Below are positions 12,961 to 26,159 of a stretch of DNA of 64,000 nt, piece after piece. The notes below the pieces were generated by a model. That model saw only the letters and a list, made by a program, of their open reading frames with translations. It was not told the origin of the DNA and searched no databases. A program made the translations under genes and the position numbers. The DNA lies in NCBI GenBank assembly GCA_011009095.1, contig VTPC01090529.1, forward strand, positions 124,001 through 188,000, in the 5' to 3' direction. The DNA is from Ignelater luminosus (Eukaryota; Arthropoda; Insecta; Coleoptera; Elateridae). Positions within the stretch are counted from its first letter, which is position 1, and each line of letters starts with the position of its first letter.

Positions 12961-13760
12961 ATTGGGCTGGTTCAAGACTTTAAGCGTCTTGGGCGCAACC
13001 TGCAAAAGTAGGGTTCCCATGCAACCAGTATTTCACAAGAATATCCACCATGTCATTTTTTGAAGTCCGAGTAAGGAACCACACGTTTGGTTTGGAGCTC
13101 GAGAGGTGTATGAGCGACTGTGGAGGCGCAAAAACAATCTTTGCTTAAAGGCGCTGACATTATTTGAGCCGGTCTTTGTTTCCAATAAAAACGGGGTAAT
13201 AGCTCTCAATTATGTAAATATGGCAGGAAATAGGCGAACAACAGCTGTGATCCACCTTTGCTAGAGCTGACAATAGATCCCAAGATTTGACGATATTACA
13301 GCTTTCCGTATCCTTCTGATTGGTTCTGACGACGTGCTTCACTGTTTTCGCAACGGTATAGTTTACAACTCTTGATCTGAATCCTAACGAGTTTGTTTTT
13401 TGGTTTAGATTTTTGAAACTTTGAATGTCTCTAAATCTATGATTCAAGCTTTCAAAGCAAATCTCTAGCAGTTTTTGAATAAATCATATTTAGGACCAGA
13501 GACTTCATTTTGTCTTGTGCACCTGTTCAAGCTAGCGTCGACAAAGTTCAAAGATACTTCCAGCTCTGTAGTTGTTTTCCGTTGCCTGGTTTCAGCTATG
13601 AATGTTTTCTACTTTCGTACATACTGCTAGGTATGCTCATGTTTCATATTCTTCTCTGTACATTCATCTGCATGGTACGTTTTTACATTTCTCAAGTTGA
13701 CAACAGTCAATTTAAAAAAGTCTTCGTAACGAAAGTCACGATCATTCAACATTTTTAAAT
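12961..13760. other. Less AT-biased stretch of unknown origin
   Basis: Open frames of 95 codons (13160-13447, minus) and 82 codons (13510-13758, plus) lie in a stretch slightly richer in G+C than its flanks. It could be an old mobile-element fragment. I could match neither strand to a known protein family, so no function is proposed. Confidence 0.3.
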
Positions 13761-16700
13761 CTTTACCTCAGAAGAATTTTTTGCCTGATATTCGTAAGGT
13801 CCTCTTGCAACTTTTACCTTCCTGGGTAACTTCTCGTTTATGAGTGTATGAGTATAGTAATAGTTCACAACTGAATTTTCAAAAATGGAAAAAAAATATG
13901 GAAAATGGCATCCATGCAATCAGTTTTGCCCAATCCAAATTCGTTTGCGTTGTACTGTGATAAAAGGTCAATAAATATTATCCCAGGAGGTTTCTTAATA
14001 AGTCCAAATTGGTTTCACATTCAAATTCTGATTTCATCAATGTATTTACAAGATTCTTTACTTGACACAAACCAGAAAGTGATACAATTACTAAGATAAT
14101 ATGTCGATACTGAAAAACCATATGTCAAAAATTTTTTATCATTTCTGTGTAAGTGTGGTTTCTCGTATTTGTAATTATAATTAAGTTCTTGAGAATTACA
14201 AAAATATAGCGAAATTCACCAAAGGGGTTAGATGAATAAAATAAAAGTTACCTATACTAATTCTAGTTTTTGCCAGAATTCTGCTCAGGAAGCAAAAGAT
14301 CAAACATGAGAACAAGGCTAAGGAATCGTTACCAAGTCGCATAAGTGTCAGTGTTTCGGAAGAGAAAAGACTTTTTGTTCTAAATGGTGGAAGACTTGAT
14401 TCATTTTTGTTTAGTTCACAAGATGAATTGCTGTGTACCCATTAAAAAAAGTGCAACAGTTAGCATTATACAAAGTAATTGGGAAGAAATATTGTTGAAA
14501 AAGAAAATATAGAATTGCGTCTAATTTTAGATTTCCATTTTAGGCCACTATTGAAAATATTTTTTGGTCGAATATAATAATAAAGAAAATCAGAAACATC
14601 CTTGAATTTTGTTTTCTGAATACAACAACTACAGATCCTTCAAATGCCTAAAATGAAAAATAGCTTCGTGAAAATTTATAAAAAGAATAATTAAATAAAA
14701 CTTCATAATATGAACGGCGGAACACAATAGGAGATTATAGGAATTGTCCTAAAAAACGCTATATTTAATCAGCTAATTAATTAATTCGTGAGCAAATCAT
14801 TTAAATATAATTAATAATTAAGAAGTGTATTCGTAACTCTTCATTCGGAGATATTTTATTTGGATTAGCTTAAAAGTCCATAAACAAAATTATAATTACT
14901 TAAAGTCATCAAATACCTACCAACATAATTACTAAAAATTTTAATTTGATATGATAAATAATACCCGCAGTTTTCTTCAGTCAACTTCCATCATACAAAC
15001 TTAAGCAGCTTATAAATTATTTACTTTAATTAAAAATGCTAATTGAATGGCAGTTAAAGATTTTAGCGTGGGAATAACAAATTTTAACTATAAAAAAAAG
15101 GAACTAAAAGATAATTAAAAATAACGGACCATAATGTAAAATGAGAGGTATTGTTAGATTTTCTGGAAGAAGTATTCAGAAAATCTTTGTTATTTTTATC
15201 ATGGAGAAGTATTTTGACATTTAAAAATTTTATGTATAATAAAACTTGAATCTCTTGTAAGATTTTCTTTTTTTAAGTTTTTTTTCGAGTCGAGTTCTTT
15301 TTATGTGTTACCTTACGACTGCCGTGCTATTGAATAGAATTAAATCAGAATCTTTTGTTTCGGAAAGCGTATTTATATTACCGTACAATACTTAATTACT
15401 TAACAATTAATACTCGTAATTTACCTATATGGAAATATTTAACGTATTTTTCAGCGTACGTAGTCTTTGATTGGGTTTTAGATACTAATTTGTTGTTGAA
15501 TTCATCCTGAATCCTATCCTCGTCGCTAACTGTCTTGATTTCCTTCTGTACTACTGGTAATCTGATTGTAAAAACGTAAAGTAGATGGTAATTGTAGTTC
15601 GTATGTTGGATGCCAACATATACTTGACAACAAGACTTTTTCTATGTCCAGGTAATTAACGCATCTGTGGTGACTTTATTTCTAAACGGCGCTGCGCCCC
15701 GTGGTACAAACCATCAAGGTTAGATTTCCAGTAATATTTCAAATGTATGCATCTCGGTATGCACATCAATCATTGATGCTTACAAAATGAAAAAGGAATG
15801 CAAAACACAATTAACAAGAATTGATGTATGTAATTCATTCTCTTATTTATAATATAAATTAGAGATTACTAAACACTAGACAACAATTAGCTTTTAAATT
15901 ATACAACTCTCGTAGATGAAAAAAATAATTAATGGAAAGTGCGTACAACGCTATTGATCATTAATTAATGTTGTTGTCATTCAGCACTGTAAATTTCATC
16001 GTAAACACCTATATGTCATGTTTTAAATAATCAAATTATTATATGCCATTTGCAGATATTTTATAATAATAAATTGAAAATACAAGTATACTTTTAATAA
16101 TTATTTGCTTAGGTATTATTAAATTTAATTGTGCAAATTCTACGTCACACACTACAACATTTTGAAACATTAAAAAGCAACTTATAATTTCCTGATACTA
16201 TTTTCGTTCATAGTAATTGTTTTTGATGTCCTTTGCCTAAAGAGATATTATTATTTGTTAGTTCATGGTAGCTACTTTTAGACAAACTACACCTAACACG
16301 CGATCTAGAGCAACGTGCACGTTACAATAAACCAAATTAGTTAGTAGACAAGGTATTTACGTGAGATTACAGCTTTTTATTTAAACTAAAAATAGGAGGA
16401 TATATTGAGTTCTTGTTTTTCTTTATTTACGTTCTAAATTAATCTTGCGCGTTTTTTGCTTTTTTTTTTTTGTTTTGTTGTTTGAAGAAAAATGAAACTA
16501 GCAATTGTATTGAAATTTGATAAAATTCAAATGGGGAAAACTCCTTTACGTTATATGATGTTGACTACTGACTGAATATTGTAGACATTTTGATAAGCCG
16601 TTTATTGCGTTTGGATGAACTACTAACCTGACAAGCTAACAAGGTGTGTAATTTAAGATTAAAGAGGGTTGAACTTGAATGTATGTATTCGTTTTGTTGT

Positions 16701-18559
16701 TTATTGTCCAAGTGGAATTTAGAATTGTAAACGGGTTTTTTTTACATACAGAGTGATACATATTCGCATGAGCAACGTTCTTACTTGTAGATATTTCAAC
16801 TTTTTTTTTCTAGTTTTTGCAATTATTGCATTGAGATCTCCTTCTTCTGCAGGAGTAAAGTCGCAGCTAAATTTGCTTCGCGAAAATTTGTAAAAAAAAC
16901 TACAAAAAATTCCCGATCTTGCTAACAAGACGCAGTGGCATTTAGTCATTTGAACAATTTCAAGGAATTTTTCCTGATTACTGTCATTTTGTTTTCTTGT
17001 TTAGCTTTTCCCATGAACTCAACCAAAATTGTAATTTATCTCCTTTGATTCTTTCGGTATAGAGTTTCCAAGTTCAAACTTCGACCCCCTTTAGCAGCCA
17101 AACTGCATACAAAGGAAATTTGTTTTGTTAGCCCCTGTATGCAGGATCACTGTTAGGAATTCCATCAAACAACGTTTCGATATCTCTGAAGAACCTCTAT
17201 GTATCCCTCCAGACAAGTGCTTGTGAAACCGAACTCGAATTTGTCTAGGTAAAAACAATGCAAAGAAACTCTTAAAAGCAGCACTTCTGTTCACTGATAG
17301 CGATTTGGGGCATTCACTCCGAAATAGTGCTAACAGTATCAGACGTTATAAGACAGATTAATGATCATATATTAGGGGCCGCTTAAATCATTTTTTATCT
17401 CTATTTTAGAAAAGTCACTAGAAGTCACTTTTTTATGTGGAAAAAAGACTCATTCTAGAAAGTAGCGTTTCTATCGATCTATTTATCGATCTGCTGTACT
17501 GCAGTTTTTACCAGGAAATTTTTTCTGTTTGTGTTTCTTTTTCTTGCCTTACAAAGTGTTGTCTGCATCTTCATATGTTTTTCAAGTGCATTTGATGTAC
17601 GTAAAATTGCACAATAAATATATTGGTGCCTCTAGGAGCTTGATTACTACAATTTTTACCACTATTATTCAAAATGTTGAACTCTTGAGCCATTCAATCA
17701 TTTTACAGGTAAATTGTCATCATCACTTTTAGTAAGGCCCAAATTATATTCGATCAATCAAGGAAACTCACTTATCATCACTATTTGCATTCTAAGCAGC
17801 TGCAAAAAACTTCATAAAACCCTCTTACTCTTTATTCGTTTTTATTACAGGCTATTCGACCTTTATTATACTTTCAGTTTTCCAGATCATTACGTAACTC
17901 TTCTCTGATTATTAGGCTATTTACTAGTAAGATGCCATACGAAAATTGGAAAAATTATTCAGCAAATAGTTAATTCTCAAATTACAATTGCTTACCTATA
18001 ATTAACTACTTGCCAAAACTTTAATTTTTCAGTATCAAAAGCTAAAACAGAGTGAAAGATGTAAAAACGATTTGTTGCAACACATTTTTCTAAAAATTTG
18101 AATTTTTCCCAGAGCACATTTTGCGTACTTGTTTAGGATTTTAAAATGAAAATTTGAACATTTTAAGAATTTACTTAAAATCCTCAAGCACTGCATAAGG
18201 AACTTTACGACTGATTTACCCCTCGGATTTGAGTTGAACGCGTTGTTCTACTGCTCCCCTGAGCTACTTCTTTTCCTTTTTTTACTAAACAAGTTTTTGT
18301 CCACTTCCTTGAAAACATGTCAACTTCATTTGATCGCAGTCGCCTATCTTCATGTTAAAAATGACCTTCTTCTAACATTTTTTCCCCACTTTATATATCG
18401 TCTTTCCATTACTTCCTCTTGAAGGTTTGACTAAAAGTAAGAAACGAAAGTGTTCGAGCCAAAGTCTTTAATTAATCGCTAAAACAAAAACAGCGTGGGT
18501 ATAATCGATTTAGTAAGGGAGATAATAGGAAGGCGAATTGAATTAGAGTTGAGAAACTA
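13761..18559. other. Long AT-rich region with homeodomain-type TAATTA sites
   Basis: This is the most AT-rich part of the window, especially 14690-15180 and 15840-16150. Dense TAATTA/ATTAAT words occur at 14770-14830, 15395-15425 and 15955-15970; in DNA this AT-rich many are expected by chance. Acceptor-donor juxtapositions at 15651|15652 (CAG then GTAATT) and 17708|17709 (CAG then GTAAAT) are weak recursive-splice candidates. No coding exon is recognised. Confidence 0.5.
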
Positions 18560-18960
18560 AAACCTGAACTACAAAATGCCGACCTTTTGCGCTTTAATTA
18601 ATAAAATGTGTGCTGTGCACTATAAAATGTCTAGCACAAGTGACCGGTAACTTTATAATGGGCGTTCAGCCGATGCTGCGGCCTGGATGGCCGTCCGTTG
18701 GCTAGTCAGGAGGATAATTTCAGCCAATTTGTTGTCCACCCGGACCCCTCGAAATGGCGTCACAAAACTAATAACAGTATTCCAACTCTAACAGCCCCCC
18801 CTTCTCTTCGCTCGCGCTCATACCCTCTAATATACATGTGTACTTTAATGAAATTCTCCACACTTCGTAAACACAATTGTAACAGCCGGCCGTAACAGCC
18901 CAGTAATATACGTCTAAGAATTTCTTCCTTTTAATGCTTTTACTGTTACTACCGTATCGT
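18560..18960. promoter_or_regulatory. GC-rich island, candidate regulatory element
   Basis: A short island between AT-rich flanks. It has an inverted repeat CGGCC-TGGAT-GGCCG at 18679-18693 and two GTAACAGCC copies at 18879-18887 and 18892-18900, thirteen bases apart. The frame at 18698-18895 has no domain features. Confidence 0.3.
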
Positions 18961-20692
18961 TTTAATATACCCTCTCCGTTTTAATTTAATCGAGGTAATT
19001 GTACAGTCCGCTAATTGTTACAATGTATGGGACTTAAACTGGAGTTTTAATTTTGATGGATTGCGGTTGATAAGTAACATGCATGGTCATTACGTGCGGT
19101 GGAAATTGCATAAATGTATTAAGGACGCAAATGGAAGCTTAATTGTTACCAGATTTGATTTTATCAAATTTAGTTTGTTTATTGATTTTCATTTCAGATA
19201 AAATTGGTTATGGAAAACAGGGGTGTGGTGTTCACAAGTAAACCGTTTAATTAACACCCGCATTAAAACTTGTCAAGCGATTTCATGTTTTATTACTAAA
19301 TTTCCACAGTGAAAAGTTTCTTTTATAGCCTTATCCCTTGACAACATAAGAAAGTTTTTAAGACCCATTTCTGTCATTAAGTTATTAGGTTAAAGTTGTT
19401 ACATATTTTCTGCAACAAACAGCCCAAACGGAATTGTTTTCGACACAAATCTAACTCACATTCTGAATTTGTTTTCTATTTTTAGGAACATCAAATGTCA
19501 CATTAAACTCCCAAAGGAAGTATTTTATGTGGTCCGAATTTGAACAATTGATTCGATTTGCCAGAAACCCAAAATATAAAATGTATAAATTACTACTTTT
19601 CACGAGCGCTTAGTAGGTATACCATGCGCGCACTTCCGACCATGTGATGTTTTCCTTTTCCTTATGGCTTATTAAAATTTATTCTTGCTTTGTTTACAAT
19701 TACCGAAATTTATATTCATGGCTTTAATCTTCGTTAGTATTGAAAACGTGATTCTCACATAAAATTAACCATTTTGGTAAAGTACTATAACCTCTAATTT
19801 TAATTTTTAATTTTAAAAACGAGTTGCCGACAAAGGCGGTGAAGGGAATTTTTGATTATTTGTAACCCCATTATTGACCTCTGAAATCTATTATTTTTTA
19901 ATTGTATTATACAGCGTGATATACAACAATTTAAAATATGCTATGAAATGGAATTTAAGATTATGCTTATTAAGAAAATAATTAACCTAACCAATTACAT
20001 AACACGCAACAAGTAAATCTGAGAAAACAACATCCTAAATACTTTCTTCCATTTCTAATAAAATCTCGTTACGTTCTGAGATGTTTGTTTACAGGATTTG
20101 ATCCAGGATAGAGCCACAATATACAGTATACGATTTGAGGTTAATGTACTACGTACAAGACACCCGGGAATGATGAGTCATATACACAGCGAAATGCTGC
20201 CCGGATACCTGGGTTCATGTAAGGGTTAGTTAAGAGTTTTCTATTTCTACCACGTAAAGCTAGACATGGAGCACGCAGCATTCTAAACTGCTAGAAGTTT
20301 TATTCGAATTTTTTTTTTCAATAAATATTTTGGAACGAAATCCACAAAGCTATTGTGAGAAGATTTGCTAGTTCTCGAACATACGTAAACACAACTTTTC
20401 CAAAGTTCGTTTTAACTGATTCACAAATACGTTTCTTATTTATCTTCTTTCATTTCGTTTTATACCTTGTCCAAATATTTCATTACAGCTTGTAAAACCA
20501 CCTCCTGATATGTGTCTAAACCATTAAAGTAAAGATTTTGACAGAGATTCTCTAATTTGTATTTTAGCTTGCAGACTTATTTCGTGAATACATCAATCAA
20601 AAGTTCCGATTTTACTAATCTGCAGAATGTATCGTTCTATTATATCGAATCTTTTTTGGTTCAAAGAATTTTCAATAGTTAAACAAGTGCGT
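18961..20692. other. AT-rich non-coding DNA
   Basis: No gene seen. TATACAGCGTGAT at 19908-19920 resembles the terminal sequence at 49182 and may mark an old element end. The stretch 20095-20290 is a little less AT-biased, without a recognisable motif. Confidence 0.5.
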
Positions 20693-20755
20693 TCAGGGCC
20701 GGCACAAGAACGTGTAAATGAAACAACTTACCATGCTGCATAGTGGCGAATAAGA
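20693..20755 (+). repeat. hAT-terminus-like repeat, copy B
   Basis: It begins TCAGGGCCGGCACAAGAACG and aligns along about 62 bp, with scattered substitutions and one small indel, to the copy at 21635. The start CAGGGCCGGC is the kind of terminus seen in hAT-superfamily transposons. No inverted partner ending in GGCCCTG was found, so a full element cannot be drawn. The homology between the two copies is seen directly; the hAT assignment is inference. Confidence 0.5.
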
Positions 20756-20801
20756 CAACCAAAACTGACGACAAATGTACCACGCACCACACGAAGGCGC
20801 C

Positions 20802-21570
20802 TTAGAAAACTCTGTCGTCTAGGACTAGGAAGGTCTGATTCTCATGTAACTGATCAACTATTGCTGCAAAGAAGCATGCATCGTCACCCTTCATTTTCTT
20901 TATCTCATAAATGGTGGATGTTCCTTGAAAGTACATCTGTTTGACACAACTCCTTACGTGAGCACCTGATGCTTGATGCGTTTCTTTCAAAAGATTGGTG
21001 AGCTCACAATGTTTTAGTTCTTAAATTTAGGTCTTTTTGCTACATGATGGAATCAAACGTGTTTTTCTTGATTTTCTGCTAGTAGTCATGTACTTTTTCT
21101 TTTGACACAGGTTTCTCTTCTTTTTTTCATGTCTTTTTTCTGATTTCTCCCTCTCTGGACAACTAGGACCTTTGGCTACTTCTTTTGTTACCGATGTTTT
21201 CTTTTTTGTTCCTGATTTCCAATCTGGTGCGTCTTTTAATCTAGGATTTCCTTCTTCTCACCTTGTTTGATTCTTGATCTACAGCAAGTGATCTTGAACT
21301 ACTAACACTTCTTGCTATTACTTTTGAGACTAGACGTTTCTTCTTTGGTTGGTTATGGATTCAATTTCCATGCTCTTATCTGCTTTAGAAATAGTCTTCT
21401 TTCATCCCCACTGATAATTAGTGAATTGTAGTGCTCTCCAAGGTGATGAGATAAACTAACAGCTCATCAGGGTCACAGGGCATCTTTATATCTGGTATGA
21501 GATTCCTTTGTTTCTGCCTTTCAGTTATTAAATAACGTATTATAACCGAAGCTGCTGGGTTTGTTGCATA
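20802..21570 (-). pseudogene. Broken ORF with OTU-protease-like motif
   Basis: On the minus strand an open segment (21570-21418) reads YATNPAASVIIRYLITERQ onward and ends at a stop. A lysine- and glutamate-rich, frame-broken stretch follows, then a 62-codon frame (20990-20802). That frame contains KGDDACFFAAIVDQL, with Asp at 20885-20883 and Cys at 20876-20874. This resembles the catalytic start of ovarian-tumour (OTU) cysteine proteases, typically G-D-G-x-C-F/L-F-R-A. The C-terminal half of such a domain, with its His, is absent. The segment lies between two hAT-like repeats, so I infer a fragment of a mobile element or of a captured gene. One short motif supports the assignment. Confidence 0.3.
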
Positions 21571-21634
21571 CTTACACTGAAATTAAAAAAATGCATCAAA
21601 ATTACCGAATACAAATGTCGTAAATTCTACACGA

Positions 21635-21696
21635 TCAGGACCGGCCCAAGAACGTGCAAATTAAGCAACTTGCTATAGTCACAATTGGGAATAGAA
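21635..21696 (+). repeat. hAT-terminus-like repeat, copy A
   Basis: It begins TCAGGACCGGCCCAAGAACG and is homologous, in the same orientation, to the copy 942 bp upstream. Two ends in direct orientation could mean two separate insertions, a tandem duplication or short long-terminal-repeat-like ends. No flanking target duplication was established. Confidence 0.5.
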
Positions 21697-23689
21697 AGTT
21701 AGAACTGGATCCCGACCTAATTCATTTATTTAATTCACCTAACCAATCGATTAATTATACCGAGATGGGTAGTCTTTGCATTTATTTATACTCATATTCA
21801 TTATTTGGTACTGAATATTAAAGAAGATATCTCTTTTTAACACTCTCTGCTCACCTTTTCGAGTTTTTTCAAAGTCCTCTTTATACTAGTCTGGACGCAG
21901 ACAATTTAGACATAAACCAAATTTTTGCGCACACAATTTTCATCTTCTTGCATTACATGATATATCAAAGGATACTATATTTATACTGTTTGCTTTTTCT
22001 GAGAATAACTCGTCACCCATATTAAATTTTATCTTTCCACTTTTTGAAAAGCAGAAATATTAAGTACGACAGGTCTTAGAGAATCAAACGGCCAACCAAT
22101 CTTGGTCAAGATTATGATCATACTCATCATTATGAAGACAGTAATGCCATTCTAACCCAATTAATACTTGTTTGCTGAAACTTCTTTCAAACCTAACTTT
22201 TCCCAAAAAGAAGAGAAATACCTGATAAATGCAGTCCAAGTTTTGGAAAAACTTGTAAGAAGTGTTGTCCTTTAGCAGATCATAATAAAAATTCCAAAAA
22301 TCCCCTTACTAGTTTTGTATGTGTTTGTCTTTCGTAATAGGACACTTTTCCGATGGTTGCTCTTTGATTTTCTGTACTGGCCAAATAATTGATAAGATAT
22401 AGTAGATCTATTAGCACTAGAACTTTTCATTTTTGTATCTTCCCACATTCAGTTTTTATCCATAGACGTTAAGAAGACCCTTTTTCTTTTCCATGAAGGT
22501 GTCTGAAGGACACTTGTTCCTTTCAACAAACTTCTGATTAGGAATTGGTTTTACTTTATCGTAACCCAAACAAAATGGTTGCATTAGACAGACCTCTTCT
22601 ATACAGTATTTTCTGCGTCTATAGTGGATTTCCTTTGGATAGAATTTTATGGCCGTAGCCTACCATGTAGAATTTGAGTGGGGACAGTATTCCAACCGCA
22701 AATCCCCACTCACAGGATATTTGACTTGCTGATTAGCTAAACTCAAATTTGCGAGACAAATTCATAGTTCGTGCTAAGAAGCCTGATTAGTTATCAAAAT
22801 GTTAACTCTTTCAGCCCAAAGTTGTTAACTTGATCAGTTAAGTCTCTGTTATTATTTGGGGGGGGGGGGTTCTTGATGTATTGTACGGGAAAATCATAGT
22901 CTAAAAATCAAAAATGTGAATTACTGAATAAAAAAGAACGAAATTATAATTATTAACATCAGTATATCAAGGAATTTAGTTCAAAACCTTCCGATCTCGA
23001 TCCGATTACTATTTGCATGCTATACTCAAAGCCTTTGATGATTTTGACTTAATACATTTTGTAGAATTCTACTAGGTACTTTGAAATCCTCAAAACATTA
23101 CAAACGCCAGAAGTTTTGAAAGTAAGATAATAGTCTGAGAAAGCAAAAGGAAATAAGTACAGCAACCATGTAAATGGAAACATGTTCGAACTATTGAGCA
23201 TAGGATGGAGCTATTTTACTAATAGATATTCCCTTGTGTTTGCCTTAAACGATCCTTGTCGGAAAAGTGTAACGTTACGTTTATACCAACTGCCTTGTAT
23301 TCTAATTCTAAAATCTAAGATAATGTCAGACAGTCAAAATTAAAACAGTTGAATCGTAACTTTTGAAGCCCCCTCATTTGAGATAAAAGGTCATCAAAAA
23401 AAGAAACAAAATTTTCGTTTTAAGAAAGAGATAGAATCGATATTTTCTTAATTGCCTTTACATAAAGAACAGTAAAATATTCCACTGTTATTAAATGTCT
23501 TTCCAAAATCAAATATGAAAATGTAATTTTACAAAAGTTAGAACTTTTTCAAACTATGACAAATGTGTCTATCCTTCAAATCGAATTTAGAAAAGAAATC
23601 GAGATCTGAAAGAAAACAGAACAAACTCCTACTGAATAATAAAAACTAAAAGATTAGCAAATTTGAAAGTGAAGTGGTAGTAAATCATG
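21697..23689. other. AT-rich DNA with one hairpin and a G12 run
   Basis: An inverted repeat pairs TGAGTGGGGA (22675-22684) with TCCCCACTCA (22703-22712) around an 18-base loop. Twelve consecutive G residues occur at 22858-22869, unusual in this AT-rich context. The minus strand of 21900-22700 has several medium open pieces that may continue the mobile-element relic to the left, but I cannot name them. Confidence 0.4.
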
Positions 23690-24560
23690 ATATAAATTGG
23701 AGATCAGGTGAACTGGAGAGAGTGACCACTGTGAAATCCCTTCGAGACGAGTGCGGTTTTGGTCCAGTAGGAGAACTTCACCATAAGGGACCTGTAACTC
23801 ATCCCGAAAGCTCGGAGCTGTGACCGCAAGTCCAGTGAAGCCGCGACCATTTCCCGTTGATTGGCACGGATTCGCGTCAACTTGGTCTTCGGGGACATTA
23901 ATAATGCACCCCCGGAGCATTCGTTATACAGTTGTAAATCGCGATTCCAACTTCCACTTCGAGAAGCGCAAAACCCAAAGAGAACTGTAATAAATGCGTA
24001 CCTACGCGCTTTAAAATCAGACATCGGATACAATGGAACGAATTGAGATTTCCCTGGTGATTGTCTCGTGAAGTCTCGTCAGACCATTCAGCGACGACGT
24101 GCAAGGCATCCGCATCGGCGAACGCGTTTCTTTATGTTTCATCTTCCTCTCGTACCAACGGATTCTGACACGAAAAGTGATATTTTAATAACGCTAAGTG
24201 ATGCCTTGTATTCGTGCCTAAAGGGCCGACAAACTAATGTTTACCACTTCTCGGCGAATTAAAATTACTCGTGACAGCTTCCATGGCGTTCGTTTGCAAG
24301 CTTTCGCAAAATACATTACTTGACCCCACGACTCTTTCCCTGCTAGATTCGTGCGGTAATGAATTCATTATACACGTGTCAGAAAGTATTTACCACAAAA
24401 TGGTGTACATAAAAACTGAACGAGTACAAAACAAAGAGCGGAAGTCGTCACAGCACACGTGGTGTACAAAAACACACCTGAGTAACATCTGTGGAATGCT
24501 GGTGTGTACAAATTTACTCTTAATTATATCCTGCAGAGACAAATTCTTGTGGGCAGAATA
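23690..24560. promoter_or_regulatory. GC-rich island with T-box-like half-sites
   Basis: A strong compositional island. Frames overlap on both strands (109, 88 and 68 codons on minus; 96 and 64 on plus) with no domain and are probably chance. The right end holds GGTGTACA at 24402-24409 and 24461-24468, ACACACCT at 24472-24479 and GGTGTGTA at 24501-24508. All carry the GGTGT core recognised by T-box transcription factors. I infer an enhancer-like element. Confidence 0.35.
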
Positions 24561-26159
24561 AAAAAAATGAATTAAAGCCCACCTTAATTAATTTGATACC
24601 TGGTTTCTTATAACTTAATTATATAATCTGCAAATTACATTAAAATAATTTCATCTTTTGATGTCATACTCAAGATATTTGATTAAAGACGGAGAATTAA
24701 AAAGTGATTTTGTGTTTTTTATTTTTCTTGCTCATACTACAATTTAGTATTTATTTATGGTACCTACTTAATGCTTTGTGAACGCATCAGCAAAGTTTTT
24801 TTTTACTCCATCCGCAAATTATTATCTTGGAAGACATAATTTTAATTCTTTAACCCATAATAAACCTCTAATCCGATAATTTTTGTATGAAGATGCTTTA
24901 CACTTTTTAGTTAAGACTTTTGATGTATTTAATGCTGTTTAAAAGTATCTAGTTGTACTACTATCAGTTCATTCATTTTTACACTTTGTTTTTAAAAATT
25001 GTGGAAGGCAATCTTCCAAGCTACTTAATCAGATCTGAGTTAACTATTTATCAGAAACAAGACTGAAAAAAAAACTTAACCCGATTATATACAGATCGTA
25101 GTATTAGCAGCATAAAAGTAAAAGCTCATAAGCAAAGACTTAAGACTTGTAGGCGTTCAGTTTCGTATGAAAGAAAGACTTCGAGATGTCAATAAAAATG
25201 TTTTCAAGTAGAAAGGTTGGTTTCTGAAAATAAAACCGAACTTGCAAGTGCATCATTAAGTTCACTTATCTTCTTATAGTGTTTTCACCGAATTTAATAA
25301 AGTAAAACTTGAAATCTTGAAAGTAAGGTGTTTCTTGAATTATAAATGTCAAACCTCATATAGTTTCATATTTTCTTACATTTGACTCATTGCTGATTAA
25401 GTGATTACTATCATATTACACTTTAAGGATCTAAGACCTAACCATACTGGTGTTATTGAGGTATTTATTACAAACTTTTTCAATTTTATATTAATTTTCA
25501 TTCTTTGAAATTGCCAGATCCCCCACTTCACTTAAACACTGTTGATTGAATACTTACTGTAAGACAAGTTTAATTCAAGTTGGCGAATATAAAGTTTGAT
25601 AGCTTTCTTGTCAGGGTTAATGTTCAAGTGCAATGTAGACAATAGCGAGATCAAGCCACGCAATCAAAGCAAAACAGTCGATTACATTCTAGACTCGCCT
25701 TTTTTTTTCTTGTATTGCCTAATATTAGGTATCCACAGGTACTTCAGGAATGTCTGCATTTGGTAACCATTGAAGTAAACGAACATGGAGGATTTTAATG
25801 GGTACGACACAACACGCTGCTTTAATTTCGCCACTGTATGTAAATATAATGGAAGGAGTTCCAAGAAGGTTTTCATTCCAGACCTGGGATCTGAATGATC
25901 TTCATTTCGCGCTATTTCTGGACTACGTTGAGTTTGTTTTTGATCCATTTGGTTTCGGCATTCGAGTAATACAAAAGAACATGACTTTTTCTTCGATGTG
26001 ATATGTCGCTACTGACGGGCTATTTTTCGTCGTAAGTTCAATAAAATGGAAGATTCCAAAGTAATAAATAAACAAGGTCATTTTGTGAACAGCCTGTAAC
26101 TAATGGAAGTTTAACAATTTTTTTACCTATACCAACCGTAGAATCAGAGCAGTAATTAG
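24561..26159. other. AT-rich non-coding DNA
   Basis: No gene recognised. The minus frame at 25682-25948 and plus frame at 25798-26001 overlap each other and have no motif that I know. Confidence 0.5.

Noticed and set aside
14690..16150. Dense TAATTA words as a homeodomain-binding cluster
   Set aside because: The stretch is so AT-rich that many such words are expected without selection.
16312..16323. 12-base palindrome AACGTGCACGTT
   Set aside because: Around sixteen 12-base palindromes are expected by chance in 64 kb, so alone it is not notable.
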